A stretch of DNA of 32,971 bases, taken from the NCBI RefSeq assembly GCF_037996645.1, contig NZ_JBBMXV010000007.1:1-32971 (forward strand), read 5' to 3'. This DNA comes from Halalkalicoccus tibetensis (lineage in GTDB: Archaea > Halobacteriota > Halobacteria > Halobacteriales > Halalkalicoccaceae). Made by a program: the position numbers and the translations under genes. The notes beneath the pieces are model-generated. The model was given only the letters and a program-made list of their open reading frames with translations, was not told the origin of the DNA and searched no databases. This document shows, piece by piece, positions 18,111 to 26,225 of this stretch. Positions within the stretch are counted from its first letter, which is position 1. Every line of letters starts with the position of its first letter.

Positions 18111-18464
18111 TTACAGCGTACGACCGCGATCGGGGGGTACCCCTTTTGGCGACTGGTGGCCCAAGAACATCTGAATCAAGCCCCGGATAAAATCCCCATG
18201 CTCGATCTCGGAGAACAATGACCGATTCGAGTCATAGCGAAGGAGCTCAGTCCTGATCCCCTCCTGTTCCGGTGGGTCCCACGGATGCGGTCGATCAGCT
18301 GGAAGCTTCTCTCGGTAGTCCTCTTCCAAAAACGTCGCGACAGTTCGGGATGCAATCTGACGAAGGTAGCTGAAATCAGTCTAGTAAGCTGCACTCGACA
18401 TACATCCCATAATGTGTTTGATCAGCAAATCACCAATCTCGCGAAACTCGTCGATGCCGTCTCC
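18111..18464 (-). pseudogene. Broken gene with an in-frame stop, unknown family
   Basis: One frame reads DEFREIGDLLIKHIMGCMSS then AAY, a TAG (18381-18383), and continues in the same frame as TDFSYLRQIASRTVATFLEE, DYREKLPADRPHPWDPPEQE and LFSEIEHGDFIRGLIQMFLG. The sequence on both sides of the stop has strong protein character, so this looks like a gene with a nonsense mutation. Its 5' end runs into the end of the Cap15-like gene without a clear start. The last ~15 codons (QSPKGVPPDRGRTL) look unrelated to the rest. I do not recognise the family. It could be a former third or fourth gene of the CBASS operon. Confidence 0.4.
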
Positions 18465-18511
18465 TGAGAAAACCACCAGCCGCAAGTTCCAAGCCAAGTA
18501 GTGTATTAACA

Positions 18512-19198
18512 CTATTTCTGGGGCTCGTCGCTCACGCGAGTGAATTCCGCCGCCCCATATGTCGTCTTTTGGCCACCGTCCTGCTCCGAGGCACGGGCTG
18601 GCCCGGTGTAGTAATAGCCCACGAGTCGGTCGTCCGACTCCCGATACGTGAACCGTGTCGTCCCGTCGTATGGTCCTTCATCATCCGCCTGCTCGTCAAC
18701 GTCTGCACCCTCGTTCTCGAACAGGTAGGAGAGCTTTGGATGGAGTATCCCCTCGGTCTGGAAGTGGGCTCCTGTGCTGACCGATGGGGAGCGCTCTGTT
18801 TCGAAGTGGATGATGATTTTGCTCCACGTCTGCTTGATGTTCAGAGTAGCAATCATCGGCTGGTAGCCGCCATCGGCAAGGTAGTCGTCCGGGATTTCGC
18901 TCTCGTAGCTGGTCCTGATTTCGCCCTCCCAGTGACCGGTGAGATCGGGAACGGCGACAATGAAGTCTGGCATCCAGGGCTTCTTCCAGAGATGTTGGTC
19001 GAACACGCGACGGAACAGACCAAATACGACCCCAAAGGCCAAGCCAGGAACTACCAGCGGTGGAATCTCGAACGGTATTTGCTGGTAGAGCCACGGGAAG
19101 ACGTAAGCGTTCAGGGCGACCACGACGACGAACGCGACAACGCCCAGGATCGCCAGAAAAGTCGAGCGGAACTCGTTATCGCTGGAATAGACGTGCAT
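18512..19198 (-). CDS. cap15: CBASS effector Cap15-like (2TM plus beta-barrel)
   Basis: This 228-residue protein has the Cap15 (S-2TMbeta) layout. Two transmembrane helices (about 13-36 and 46-64) are followed by a beta-rich domain starting with the conserved LTGHWEG (86-92). Further typical strands are NIKQTWSKIIIHFETE.S, ILHPKLSYLFEN and RLVGYYYTGP. Known Cap15 effectors bind a cyclic dinucleotide in the barrel, oligomerise in the membrane and disrupt it, causing abortive infection. The start ATG (19198) lies within the end of the CD-NTase gene (23-bp overlap), so the pair is translationally coupled, which strongly supports a CBASS operon. No missing domain is seen. The match is from fold layout and motifs, not a search. 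Confidence 0.82.
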   Translation of the reverse strand: MHVYSSDNEFRSTFLAILGVVAFVVVVALNAYVFPWLYQQIPFEIPPLVVPGLAFGVVFGLFRRVFDQHLWKKPWMPDFIVAVPDLTGHWEGEIRTSYESEIPDDYLADGGYQPMIATLNIKQTWSKIIIHFETERSPSVSTGAHFQTEGILHPKLSYLFENEGADVDEQADDEGPYDGTTRFTYRESDDRLVGYYYTGPARASEQDGGQKTTYGAAEFTRVSDEPQK

Positions 19199-20087
19199 TC
19201 ATACTATTGGTGCTGGCGTTCTCCCAGTACGTTTCCAAGGCATCGACAAACAGTTTAGCGTGCCAGGTGTCCCATTTCGTGCGACCACTCCCGAAAAGGT
19301 CGGTCACGCCATTCTGACACTTCCACCCGGAGAAGTCTGTATCTTTCAGATAATTAACGATCTTGACGTATCGTTCCTGCAGGTCGTCTACGTACCGGCC
19401 CGGCGGGACGTTGTACAGGAGACACTCGATAAAGTAGGACGCCACGATGTCGTCTGTGATGTACCCATCTGCGACGATCTCCTTGCGGGCGTTTTTGAAC
19501 ATCCGCACGGTCTCTTTATACAAATCGTCGGTGTCGTCCTGTTTGTCCGACCCGTGGTCCCGATGGAGTGTCGGATAATTTATGACCGAAGAAATCGAGT
19601 CAGTTGGCCAGAAGATGATTCCGTCGTAACCTTGGGGATAGTTGTAGTAATGTTTGTGTTGGACACACACCAGCACGTCAGCGTCAAGTGGGAGGCCAGG
19701 TGCCGAAACCTCGATAGCGTTCCCGGACGGGTCAAACGTCCCCTCGGGGTACGTATCCTGCAGAACGCTTGATACATCGTCCCGAAATTCGTTGTAGTCA
19801 TAATCGTACTCTTTGACGTCCACGTCCTCCTGGTCTTCCGGATCAAGGTCGTGGAGGTTGAAGTACTGGAACTCGTCGAGCCGAACGATGATATCGACGT
19901 CGCTCGAATCGCGGATGATCGTGTTGTTCGCGTACGACCCTTGGAGGAAGTCGTGGAACTCGACGTTGTCGAGCGTGTCGCTGTCATTGAGTGCGTTCCG
20001 AATCTTCGTGTGGGTGTCCTGTGCTGACTGGAGAGCGGCTCGTTTCGGGTCAGTCCAGCTTTCGAGCGTGTCCTCATTGATCGCCAT
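19176..20087 (-). CDS. CBASS cyclic (di)nucleotide synthase, CD-NTase family
   Basis: This 303-residue protein is a cGAS/DncV-like nucleotidyltransferase that makes a cyclic oligonucleotide alarm signal during phage infection. The polymerase-beta-type active site is complete: G50-S51, the acidic pair D63 and D65 in SSDVDIIVRLD, and a third acid in LPLDADVLVC (D137 most likely). The C-terminal helical half (KETVRMFKNARKEI..., DIVASYFIECLLYNVPP) fits the SMODS/OAS-like core. It overlaps an upstream 111-aa gene by 14 bp and the Cap15-like effector gene by 23 bp. No ancillary Cap2/Cap3 or HORMA/TRIP13 gene is visible, so this looks like a minimal type I CBASS. The product nucleotide cannot be told from the sequence. 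Confidence 0.88.
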   Translation of the reverse strand: MAINEDTLESWTDPKRAALQSAQDTHTKIRNALNDSDTLDNVEFHDFLQGSYANNTIIRDSSDVDIIVRLDEFQYFNLHDLDPEDQEDVDVKEYDYDYNEFRDDVSSVLQDTYPEGTFDPSGNAIEVSAPGLPLDADVLVCVQHKHYYNYPQGYDGIIFWPTDSISSVINYPTLHRDHGSDKQDDTDDLYKETVRMFKNARKEIVADGYITDDIVASYFIECLLYNVPPGRYVDDLQERYVKIVNYLKDTDFSGWKCQNGVTDLFGSGRTKWDTWHAKLFVDALETYWENASTNSMNARLFQR

Positions 20088-20409
20088 AGTAGCCTCCGAG
20101 GGAAACTGGCATCATTTCGAGGATGGGCACGAAGGTCACAACTCCCGAATTCGCCTTGTTAAGACCTCTCTGTAAGTGCCGATTGATAGCTGAACTCGCT
20201 CCAGTCCTCTCTTGCTCTAGCAAGCGGCTGTCAACTTCCCGATAAAGTTCGTTGATCCCGCGACTTGTTTCGCTAACTTGTTCACGCGTCTTTCGAATAG
20301 GAATCGCCTTTGTGGGAGTGCGAACCGATTTCTCTCCAATTCGGAGGGTGCGATGAGGGAGAAGGATATCGTCCGCAAATGAGTCGGTCGTGATCTCGAG
20401 GGCAGTCAT
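20074..20409 (-). CDS. Small unknown protein, first gene of the CBASS operon
   Basis: This 111-residue protein begins MTALEITTDSFADDILLPHR and has the phrase IGEKSVRTPTKAIPIRKTRE, then a charged helical part (INELYREVDSRLLEQERTGA). It ends with MPVSLGGYYGDQ inside the first codons of the CD-NTase gene (14-bp overlap). I do not recognise a family. The abrupt hydrophobic end (SGVVTFVPILEM) suggests it may be the N-terminal piece of a longer ancestral protein, cut when the CD-NTase gene was joined. As the leader gene of the operon it may also be a CBASS-specific regulator or inhibitor. The ATG at 20409 follows a plausible TATA box about 28-33 nt upstream. Confidence 0.6.
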   Translation of the reverse strand: MTALEITTDSFADDILLPHRTLRIGEKSVRTPTKAIPIRKTREQVSETSRGINELYREVDSRLLEQERTGASSAINRHLQRGLNKANSGVVTFVPILEMMPVSLGGYYGDQ

Positions 20410-20531
20410 CTGTTAGCACCTGCTAATTGGGGTCGTTGCATTATAGTCATTATGCTGTCAATGACGTAGCTATCGATAGTGACGTAACAAACAGCACAAT
20501 CGTAAATAGATAGCAGTGAGGGGAAGTAAGC
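20410..20531. promoter_or_regulatory. Divergent promoter between CBASS operon and CARF-like regulator
   Basis: This 122-bp region has a TATA-like TAAATAG at 20503-20509 for the plus-strand regulator and an AT-rich CTATAATGC (minus strand, about 20436-20444) for the CBASS operon. Between them, the perfect palindrome CTATCGATAG (20470-20479) is flanked by direct repeats TGACGTA at 20462-20468 and 20480-20486. The symmetric arrangement suits a shared operator at which the divergent winged-helix regulator could control both directions. Confidence 0.5.
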
Positions 20532-21353
20532 ATGGATGTTGAGCAACGGTTGCACCTCATGCCGCTTGGCTACGAGTATGATCGTATCGTGGAGGCGGCT
20601 GATCAGCAACAAGCCGATTTTGTGATTCTCTTAGATTATCAGCAGACGGATGCCGCGAAAGAGGACGACGATATCGTTGCGCCGGAATATCACGATGATA
20701 TCCGGGAGGATCTGAAGGAGAGGGGAATCGGAGTCGCAACTGTCCCATGCGATCTATTCGATCTTTATGAGTCACTTGGCACAATCGCGGAAATTGCAAC
20801 AGCATTTGAGGATCATAACGTGCACGTGAACCTCGCATCTGGAAGCAAAGTTACTGCTATCGGTGGGATGATCGCCTGTATGGCAACCGGGGCACGTCCG
20901 TACTATGTTTCAGCAAAAGACTATGCTGGTGGTACTAAGGAGCCGGTAGCAGGAAACGTTGGAGAGGTCTATGAGTTATCGAAATATCCGATCCAACCCC
21001 CTGAACCTCAGCAAATTTCATGTCTTGAATACATTGTTGACGAAGGACCTGTTGCCAAAAAACGGCTGATTGAACACGGAGAGAACATAGAGCTCCCATT
21101 CGTAGCGTATTATGACGCATCAGGCGTGAAAGATGAGGTCCGTGGGAAGTATCGCCGACTCCAGTCTCAGATCATAAAGCCTCTATTGGAACAAGAATAC
21201 ATTACTATTCAAGAGCGAGGTCGCCATCAGTTCGTCAAAGCCACAGAAAGCGGCAAGAATACCGTTGAAGCGTTTCATTACCTAATAAACGGAGAGATTG
21301 AGGAAATAGGACTTGACCTCTCTGACTTCCCATTTCTATCGGAAGACGACTGA
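20532..21353 (+). CDS. CARF-like / winged-helix regulator (HFX_2341/DUF6293-like)
   Basis: This 273-residue protein has an N-terminal Rossmann-like CARF-type domain (about 1-150). It starts RLHLMPLGYEYDRIVEAA, with a DFVILLDY strand and the ligand-loop-like VHVNLASGSKVTAIGGMIAC. A C-terminal winged helix follows (about 160-265: QQISCLEYIVDEGPVAKKRL, then RRLQSQIIKPLLEQEYITIQ). CARF domains bind cyclic oligonucleotides, best known from type III CRISPR. Here no CRISPR genes are present; instead the gene is divergent from a CD-NTase/Cap15 operon, 122 bp away. A regulator that reads the CD-NTase product, or a related one, and switches the operon is a reasonable inference. The ATG at 20532 sits about 26 nt after a TATA-like box. 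Similar regulators are common in haloarchaea elsewhere, so linkage by chance is possible. Confidence 0.75.
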   Translation: MDVEQRLHLMPLGYEYDRIVEAADQQQADFVILLDYQQTDAAKEDDDIVAPEYHDDIREDLKERGIGVATVPCDLFDLYESLGTIAEIATAFEDHNVHVNLASGSKVTAIGGMIACMATGARPYYVSAKDYAGGTKEPVAGNVGEVYELSKYPIQPPEPQQISCLEYIVDEGPVAKKRLIEHGENIELPFVAYYDASGVKDEVRGKYRRLQSQIIKPLLEQEYITIQERGRHQFVKATESGKNTVEAFHYLINGEIEEIGLDLSDFPFLSEDD

Positions 21354-21512
21354 ACTGGATATCTATCAGTCGTAACCTAGGTCTGATTTTACGTGCGGCT
21401 AGAACCTTGACAGTTTGGTTTGTGAAGCGGAGACGAGATTCGAACTATTCACCAGTAAACCGGCGCTCTCGCGCTTCAGTATCGGACGAAGGTCGAAAGT
21501 CAATACCGCTAT

Positions 21513-21797
21513 TCAGGCTTCAAGTGCCCGCGCAGCGTCCGCAGAAACGATGACGTTCCAATCCGAGCACGTCACCTGCTCGTCGCTCACGTCCGCGATC
21601 AGCGCTGCGAGCGCGTCAAGGTAGTCCGTCGACCGATCGTCTCGGAAGTGAATCGTGGCCTTGTGATCGTAGCGTTGGCCCCGATTTTTGAGATAAACAT
21701 CGACGAACTCCCGTCGGATCGATTCGGGAGCACCGTCAAGATAAAATGGAAGCGTGATCGCGGCATCGGTGTTATACTTTTGATATGACGTCGTCAA
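21513..21797 (-). CDS. Small protein overlapping the HEPN-type gene
   Basis: This 94-residue protein (for example LPFYLDGAPESIRREFVDVY, then ATIHFRDDRSTDYLDALAAL) has normal protein character and an acidic haloarchaeal composition. No family is recognised. The only start is a TTG at 21797, just after an in-frame stop. It lies 26 bp inside the end of the 973-aa gene, so translation is probably coupled. The tight overlap suggests a functional pair such as effector and small partner or antitoxin (inference). It could also be the remaining end of a longer gene. Confidence 0.55.
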   Translation of the reverse strand: MTTSYQKYNTDAAITLPFYLDGAPESIRREFVDVYLKNRGQRYDHKATIHFRDDRSTDYLDALAALIADVSDEQVTCSDWNVIVSADAARALEA

Positions 21798-24693
21798 GTC
21801 CCTTCAGTACTTCACAGTGTACGATCTCGCTGCTAGTTAACTCAGGTTCTTCTGCCGATGGCTCGAGGTCAGGAGGTAGATAATAGATCTCCTGTTCTTG
21901 GAGTTCGCCGGTATACTGTATTTTTGTACGATCCGGCTGTGCTTTTCTTAGCAACCGGAGATAGTATCCATCGTCTAACCAGCGATCTATAATGACAGCC
22001 GTTGGAGTCACAGTGAACAATAGTTTCAGCAGTTCAATCAGCTTTTCACGGATCTGTTCATATTCAGTTTCCGAGTCCGCAACTCGCAACGTGTTTCCAT
22101 GAGCGATATCATTCCGGATCTTATTTATAGAGATACCATGGATTATCTCCTCCTTATCTAGCTCGATAATTCTATCAGCACAGTCCAACTGTTGGCCGGG
22201 TTCCAACCTGAAGAACCCTAAGAGGTCTCCTAGTGCGGGATCTTTCCAACTTGGTTTATCGATTCCTTGTCGTTCATAGAGTTCCGTTTTCCAAGCGTCC
22301 CCCCACTGCTTCTTACCATGGTACTCTACAACGGCAGAAAGCTGTCTATCTAGACAATACACCGCTAGATCCCAGACTAAGCTATCGTAGCGAACAGTGT
22401 TTCCTTCATCTTCCTCAACTCTCACTAACCCATCGTAGACATTCAGTGGCAGCTCCCTCTTCCACCGATCCGCGATTGACGCCTTTTGCAGCGGCAGGAG
22501 ATCCTCTAGCTCGCCGCTATCAATCTCATCTATGCTCGCTGGGATCAACGAGTCTTTCAGAGATTGTTTTACCAGTCTGTCTAGTAGTTCTTCCTTAACC
22601 TCCCATCCGCGGAGCCGCTGCGCAGCAAGGATTTGGGTTACAGCTGCTGTATAATCACTCGGAATGTCTAAGATGTGCTCGTCCTGGGCAACATCACCTC
22701 CTAACTCGTGGTACACTTCAGACGGATCAGATAGCTGCCCCTCGTGATAATCTGTCGATGTATCGGCTAGGATGCGAAGAATCCGTTGATCTCTATCCAA
22801 GGACGCGAGCGTTTCGATCTCCTCGATCTTCTGGGCTGCCTGCCGATAATCGCCTGCGAGGAGTGCCCCTCTCGCCCGACAGGTAAGAGCTGCTCGCGTA
22901 TGATAGCCGCTTCCCTTGGACTGCGGGAACTGGTCGGCATACTGTTCATGAATATCGGCCGCTTCGTCAAACTCCCCCTGGAATTCGGCCTCAACGGCTT
23001 CCAGTTCAGTAATACGCCCACGTACCCCATTTTGGAGGTCATCACGGTCAACGCTGTCAAAATACCCGTTTGCCTCGCCGAACTTCTGCTTTGTCTCTGC
23101 TACCACGTCGCCCAGTTCTTGTGACTTTAACAGGTGATGTGCCTCCAGTTCTGCCTGCCAACCTCGTAACAAGTTCAACGCGTATTCTTGCTGGTCCGGG
23201 TTGATATTCTTTAAGTCCGTCAGGAGGTCAATACGTTTTTTGAGGATATCGACTCCCTCTTCGAACTTCTCCTGTTGCTTGTAGATAGTGACATCGGCCT
23301 CTGTTTTATGCCGGACAGGAGGGATCAGATAATTGTATCGGGATCCGATCCATGCAGAATCCTGTCGTTGAGCAATATCGATCGCTCGCCGATATTGACT
23401 CGCAGCCCGTGACGGATTGTGAAATTTGAATAGATGGCCTTCCGTCAGGTTTGCATAATAGTTGGCCCGTTCTTCGATCTCGGTCAGCCCACCTAGTATT
23501 TGAGCGACGGCGTGCGCGCTCGAAAAGAGCAGTGGCTGCAGATCCATGTACTGACTTCTTGCTTCGTAGTCTCTGCCCCGCCAATACAGGTAATTCACTA
23601 AGATGAATTTAAATTCGTGATCGGATTGCTCGGCTGCTTCAACGAGGAGTGGCCGGAAGCCATCTGCTTTATCACCATATTGGTCCCGATCGAGTAACCC
23701 CTCTTTCGTAGTCTTGTAATCCAATCCCTCTGGAACGTCTACCCATGTCTCGATAAGTACTCGTGCCGTTGCTAGATCTCTCTGCTCCACCAGTGAGGCC
23801 AAATGGACAGCGAAGTAGGGTTCCGGAATATCCGAGCAGCATTCAAGAAATTCTGTCTCATAAATCACAGGTTCGAGGTACTTGCGCCTATTCTCTTGAT
23901 ACAGCGCCTCTGGGTTTTCCGTATAACGATATTCAAGAAAATGCATCACCACCTCTGGTTTCTTGATCTCCGCTAAGTTAGGGAACTGATTGTAAGTGGA
24001 TACTCTTTCCCACAGCTCAAATGCAGTGCAGAGCTGCTGATGTTTGCCCTTGCTGTTGGCAGTAATCATGTTTCGAAAAGAGTCAAGCCGGCTCCCCTCC
24101 AAGGCGTGTTTCAACCGTCCCGAATATCCCATAAGCCGGTTTCGCACGGTAAGATAATCTTTAAAATTGAGACAGATGGCTGCATCACGGAGAATACGAT
24201 AGAAGACCGCTACTGGCGTTTTATCGTACAGTGCCTCTGCTTGTTCAATTATTGGTTCTAATTCCTTTCCTTGGACGATATCCTGACAGAGATGCAGCGC
24301 TTCAACAGAAGGGATAGTCAACTGTAGTTGCTCCTCGAAACGCTCTCCGACCACATTTACTGTTATATTCTGTGAATCCCTCTCCTGCAAAGGGAATAAT
24401 TCGAGAGATAGTGCAGTATTCCTATTAGCCAACGATACACGGGCTGGATTGAGGATCAAGTTCTTGCCTGTTTGAATTAGAACTTCCGCCCGTATGCATT
24501 CAGCGCCTGTAATAGTGAGATTCAAATCTAACAGCAGTTTATTAGTATCAAACGGACTTTCGGTCTCGGCGAATCGATAGACTGCATCATATTCGAGGTC
24601 CTCTCTGGGAGACCGTCTCCATGATTGGTACTGCATGAGTGATGTGACAATGACCCATACATCCTCTTGAAATCTACGGAGCCCTGTGTCCAT
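21772..24693 (-). CDS. Large helical-repeat protein with a C-terminal HEPN-type motif
   Basis: This 973-residue protein matches no family I can name. Residues about 1-140 are beta-rich (NKLLLDLNLTITGAECIRAE, RDSQNITVNVVGE). Residues about 150-720 look like an alpha-solenoid of TPR-like helical pairs (RAASQYRRAIDIAQRQDSAW, EFQGEFDEAADIHEQYADQF). The C-terminal part (about 770-900) contains INKIRNDIAHGNTLR, giving R860-N861-xxx-H865, the RNxxxH active-site pattern of HEPN RNases, between predicted helices. HEPN domains in defence systems cut RNA after activation. A large sensor-like repeat region plus a C-terminal HEPN, next to CBASS and a CARF-like regulator, suggests an abortive-infection effector (inference). 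HEPN-like folds without RNase activity also exist. The ATG at 24693 is clear. Confidence 0.65.
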   Translation of the reverse strand: MDTGLRRFQEDVWVIVTSLMQYQSWRRSPREDLEYDAVYRFAETESPFDTNKLLLDLNLTITGAECIRAEVLIQTGKNLILNPARVSLANRNTALSLELFPLQERDSQNITVNVVGERFEEQLQLTIPSVEALHLCQDIVQGKELEPIIEQAEALYDKTPVAVFYRILRDAAICLNFKDYLTVRNRLMGYSGRLKHALEGSRLDSFRNMITANSKGKHQQLCTAFELWERVSTYNQFPNLAEIKKPEVVMHFLEYRYTENPEALYQENRRKYLEPVIYETEFLECCSDIPEPYFAVHLASLVEQRDLATARVLIETWVDVPEGLDYKTTKEGLLDRDQYGDKADGFRPLLVEAAEQSDHEFKFILVNYLYWRGRDYEARSQYMDLQPLLFSSAHAVAQILGGLTEIEERANYYANLTEGHLFKFHNPSRAASQYRRAIDIAQRQDSAWIGSRYNYLIPPVRHKTEADVTIYKQQEKFEEGVDILKKRIDLLTDLKNINPDQQEYALNLLRGWQAELEAHHLLKSQELGDVVAETKQKFGEANGYFDSVDRDDLQNGVRGRITELEAVEAEFQGEFDEAADIHEQYADQFPQSKGSGYHTRAALTCRARGALLAGDYRQAAQKIEEIETLASLDRDQRILRILADTSTDYHEGQLSDPSEVYHELGGDVAQDEHILDIPSDYTAAVTQILAAQRLRGWEVKEELLDRLVKQSLKDSLIPASIDEIDSGELEDLLPLQKASIADRWKRELPLNVYDGLVRVEEDEGNTVRYDSLVWDLAVYCLDRQLSAVVEYHGKKQWGDAWKTELYERQGIDKPSWKDPALGDLLGFFRLEPGQQLDCADRIIELDKEEIIHGISINKIRNDIAHGNTLRVADSETEYEQIREKLIELLKLLFTVTPTAVIIDRWLDDGYYLRLLRKAQPDRTKIQYTGELQEQEIYYLPPDLEPSAEEPELTSSEIVHCEVLKGLDDVISKV

Positions 24694-24981
24694 CGTAGGA
24701 TCATTGGTATTCGGTTAGTACTGAATGGCCCTACGAGAAAGTGTGGCAGCTGCCAGACCGAGACGACGATCACCAAGAGAAAGCCGACTGCGCCGACGAC
24801 TCGACAGGGATTCGCCCCCCGTGACCGAAGATATACTCGATGGGCGATCGTTCGCGGTGTCAACCTGGGGGGTGAACGTGTTGCAACCGGTATCCTCCGG
24901 TGTCTCTTCGCTCCATTGGAGAATGGGTAGTCGGACGCCAAGGTCCAATGGCTGACGGAATGTTAAACGACCCGCGGGGGG

Positions 24982-25626
24982 TTAACTTGCGGCGTCCTCC
25001 CATTCATCTGACACTGCAAGCCGATTCTCGAACAAGGACTCAACGGACGTCCCATTTCGCTCTGCCAGCGCTCTCATCTGGTCCGTTCGTCTCGCCAAGT
25101 CGGAGAGGATCGAGACAATCGGCGGGATATAACTACTCGGCAGTGTCTCGGCTGGTTCGGCTACAGCTACCGTCTCTGGCTCTGGCTCCGGATTCGCCTC
25201 TACCTCCGCCTCTTCGCGGTGTTGCCAGTAGTAAAAGACATGTTCGATATCCCAGAGATGGATATCCTCGCCGGTATACTCAGTAAGGATGTCGCGCATC
25301 CGTTCGTTCAGCGCGCGAAACTGAAGGTACATCTCTGCAAGATCCTCTGCTGGCTCCCAGATCGCTAAGTCCGACAGTGCCCGCCGCATCGAAGTATAGT
25401 AGACTGGGTGCGTATCCGGACTCTGTAGCTGCCAGAAGTACGAGAGAAAGTATGGAATTGAACCGAGTCGCGGCGCACTTCGAATTGCAGCTCTCTTTGG
25501 TAACGACCGAGCCCTCGACCTTCTGACTACCCGCGACTCCTCACTGAACTCCGTAACCGAAACCCGGGCGAGTTCGATCTCCGGACTGTCGAGAAGGCGT
25601 ACTACCAACAGTATCGAGCTACACAT
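24982..25626 (-). pseudogene. Internal fragment of a restriction-endonuclease-like protein
   Basis: About 165 codons have strong protein character: YFLSYFWQLQSPDTHPVYYT, IHLWDIEHVFYYW, an Ala/Glu-rich linker, and PPIVSILSDLARRTDQMRAL then GTSVESLFENRLAV. The last part resembles the lead-in to a PD-(D/E)xK nuclease domain in some haloarchaeal proteins, but the frame ends about 10 codons later (SDEWEDAAS), so any nuclease domain is missing. The first ~55 codons (Arg/Ser-rich) are antisense to another fragment and are not native. The gene therefore appears truncated at both ends. The restriction link is from memory of similar sequences and is tentative. Confidence 0.4.
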
Positions 25627-25749
25627 AGTGTTGGCCGTTGGTACGGAACGGATCCTCTATTGAGAACAAACGGGTCTCCTCATTCTAGAAGCGACTCGCC
25701 TTGTGCAACGTCGGTGCTAAAACTACGCCGTTGCACAAGGTACAACTGA
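25504..25749 (+). pseudogene. Coding fragment antisense to the previous remnant
   Basis: The plus frame reads SDYPRLLTELRNRNPGEFDL then RTVEKAYYQQYRATHSVGRW between about 25519 and 25645, with good protein character and no start codon. It then runs through the first palindromic element and stops at 25747-25749. It marks the joint where two oppositely oriented truncated genes meet. Family not recognised. Confidence 0.3.
25699..25740. repeat. Palindromic element, copy 1
   Basis: CCTTGTGCAACG (25699-25710) and CGTTGCACAAGG (25729-25740) are perfect 12-bp inverted arms with an 18-nt loop. The same 11-bp core arms recur at 26530-26574 and 31570-31617 with unrelated loops. Conserved arms with variable loops point to protein recognition or mobility and not to a simple terminator. 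Confidence 0.8.
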
Positions 25750-25946
25750 AAAGGAACAATGGAGTTAAATCGCGCCACCCTGTACCACGATTGTCGACGG
25801 ACCACCTGCCGTCGACAGAGATTGCTGTCGGCCCTTGGCCCCAGGGGCCGATTTCCACGCGTACTCCCACTCGATTACTGCCCACGTTCGACTACCACCC
25901 CAGACCCTCCGAGAGTGTATCCCAGAAGACGGACCCACCCAGGCGT

Positions 25947-26129
25947 ATGCCCGCCGGAACCCCCGACGAATAGCTGTTCGAAGACTGGCAACTGATCGCC
26001 CGCGCACTCACCGCCACAATACACGAGGACTGCCGGTGCTACGAGTGTGATACAATCGATGCCTTGCTCTGCGATATTGCTCACCACTGGGACCTCGACG
26101 ATCAGAAACTAACCCAGCTACTGCACTGA
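25947..26129 (+). pseudogene. 61-codon small gene with an in-frame stop
   Basis: ATG at 25947 reads MPAGTPDE, then a TAG (25971-25973), then in the same frame LFEDWQLIARALTATIHEDC, RCYECDTIDALLCDIAHHWD and LDDQKLTQLLH to a TGA at 26127-26129. The reading after the stop is clearly protein-like, with a CxCYxC cluster, so one nonsense substitution seems to have broken a small acidic protein. A downstream CTG could conceivably act as a start. Family unknown. It lies between palindromic elements 1 and 2, with the 86-aa gene following on the same strand. Confidence 0.5.
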
Positions 26130-26225
26130 CGACGAACCGCCGGGAAGCGGTCGGAGGCACCTCCCCAATCAGATCCACTATACCCAGCGATAGACTGATA
26201 CGCCACATCGAACCACCCCATAGTA

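Noticed and set aside
21428-21447. Sequence like a tRNA T-arm (GATTCGAACT, minus strand AGTTCGAATC)
   Set aside because: The flanking bases do not form a 5-bp T-stem and no acceptor, D or anticodon arm is present, so it is not called as a tRNA or attachment site.
24699-24824. 41-codon open frame (WPYEKVWQLPDRDDDHQEK) upstream of the HEPN-type gene
   Set aside because: Composition is halophile-like, but it is too short, has no start codon and shows no family resemblance. It may be a remnant.
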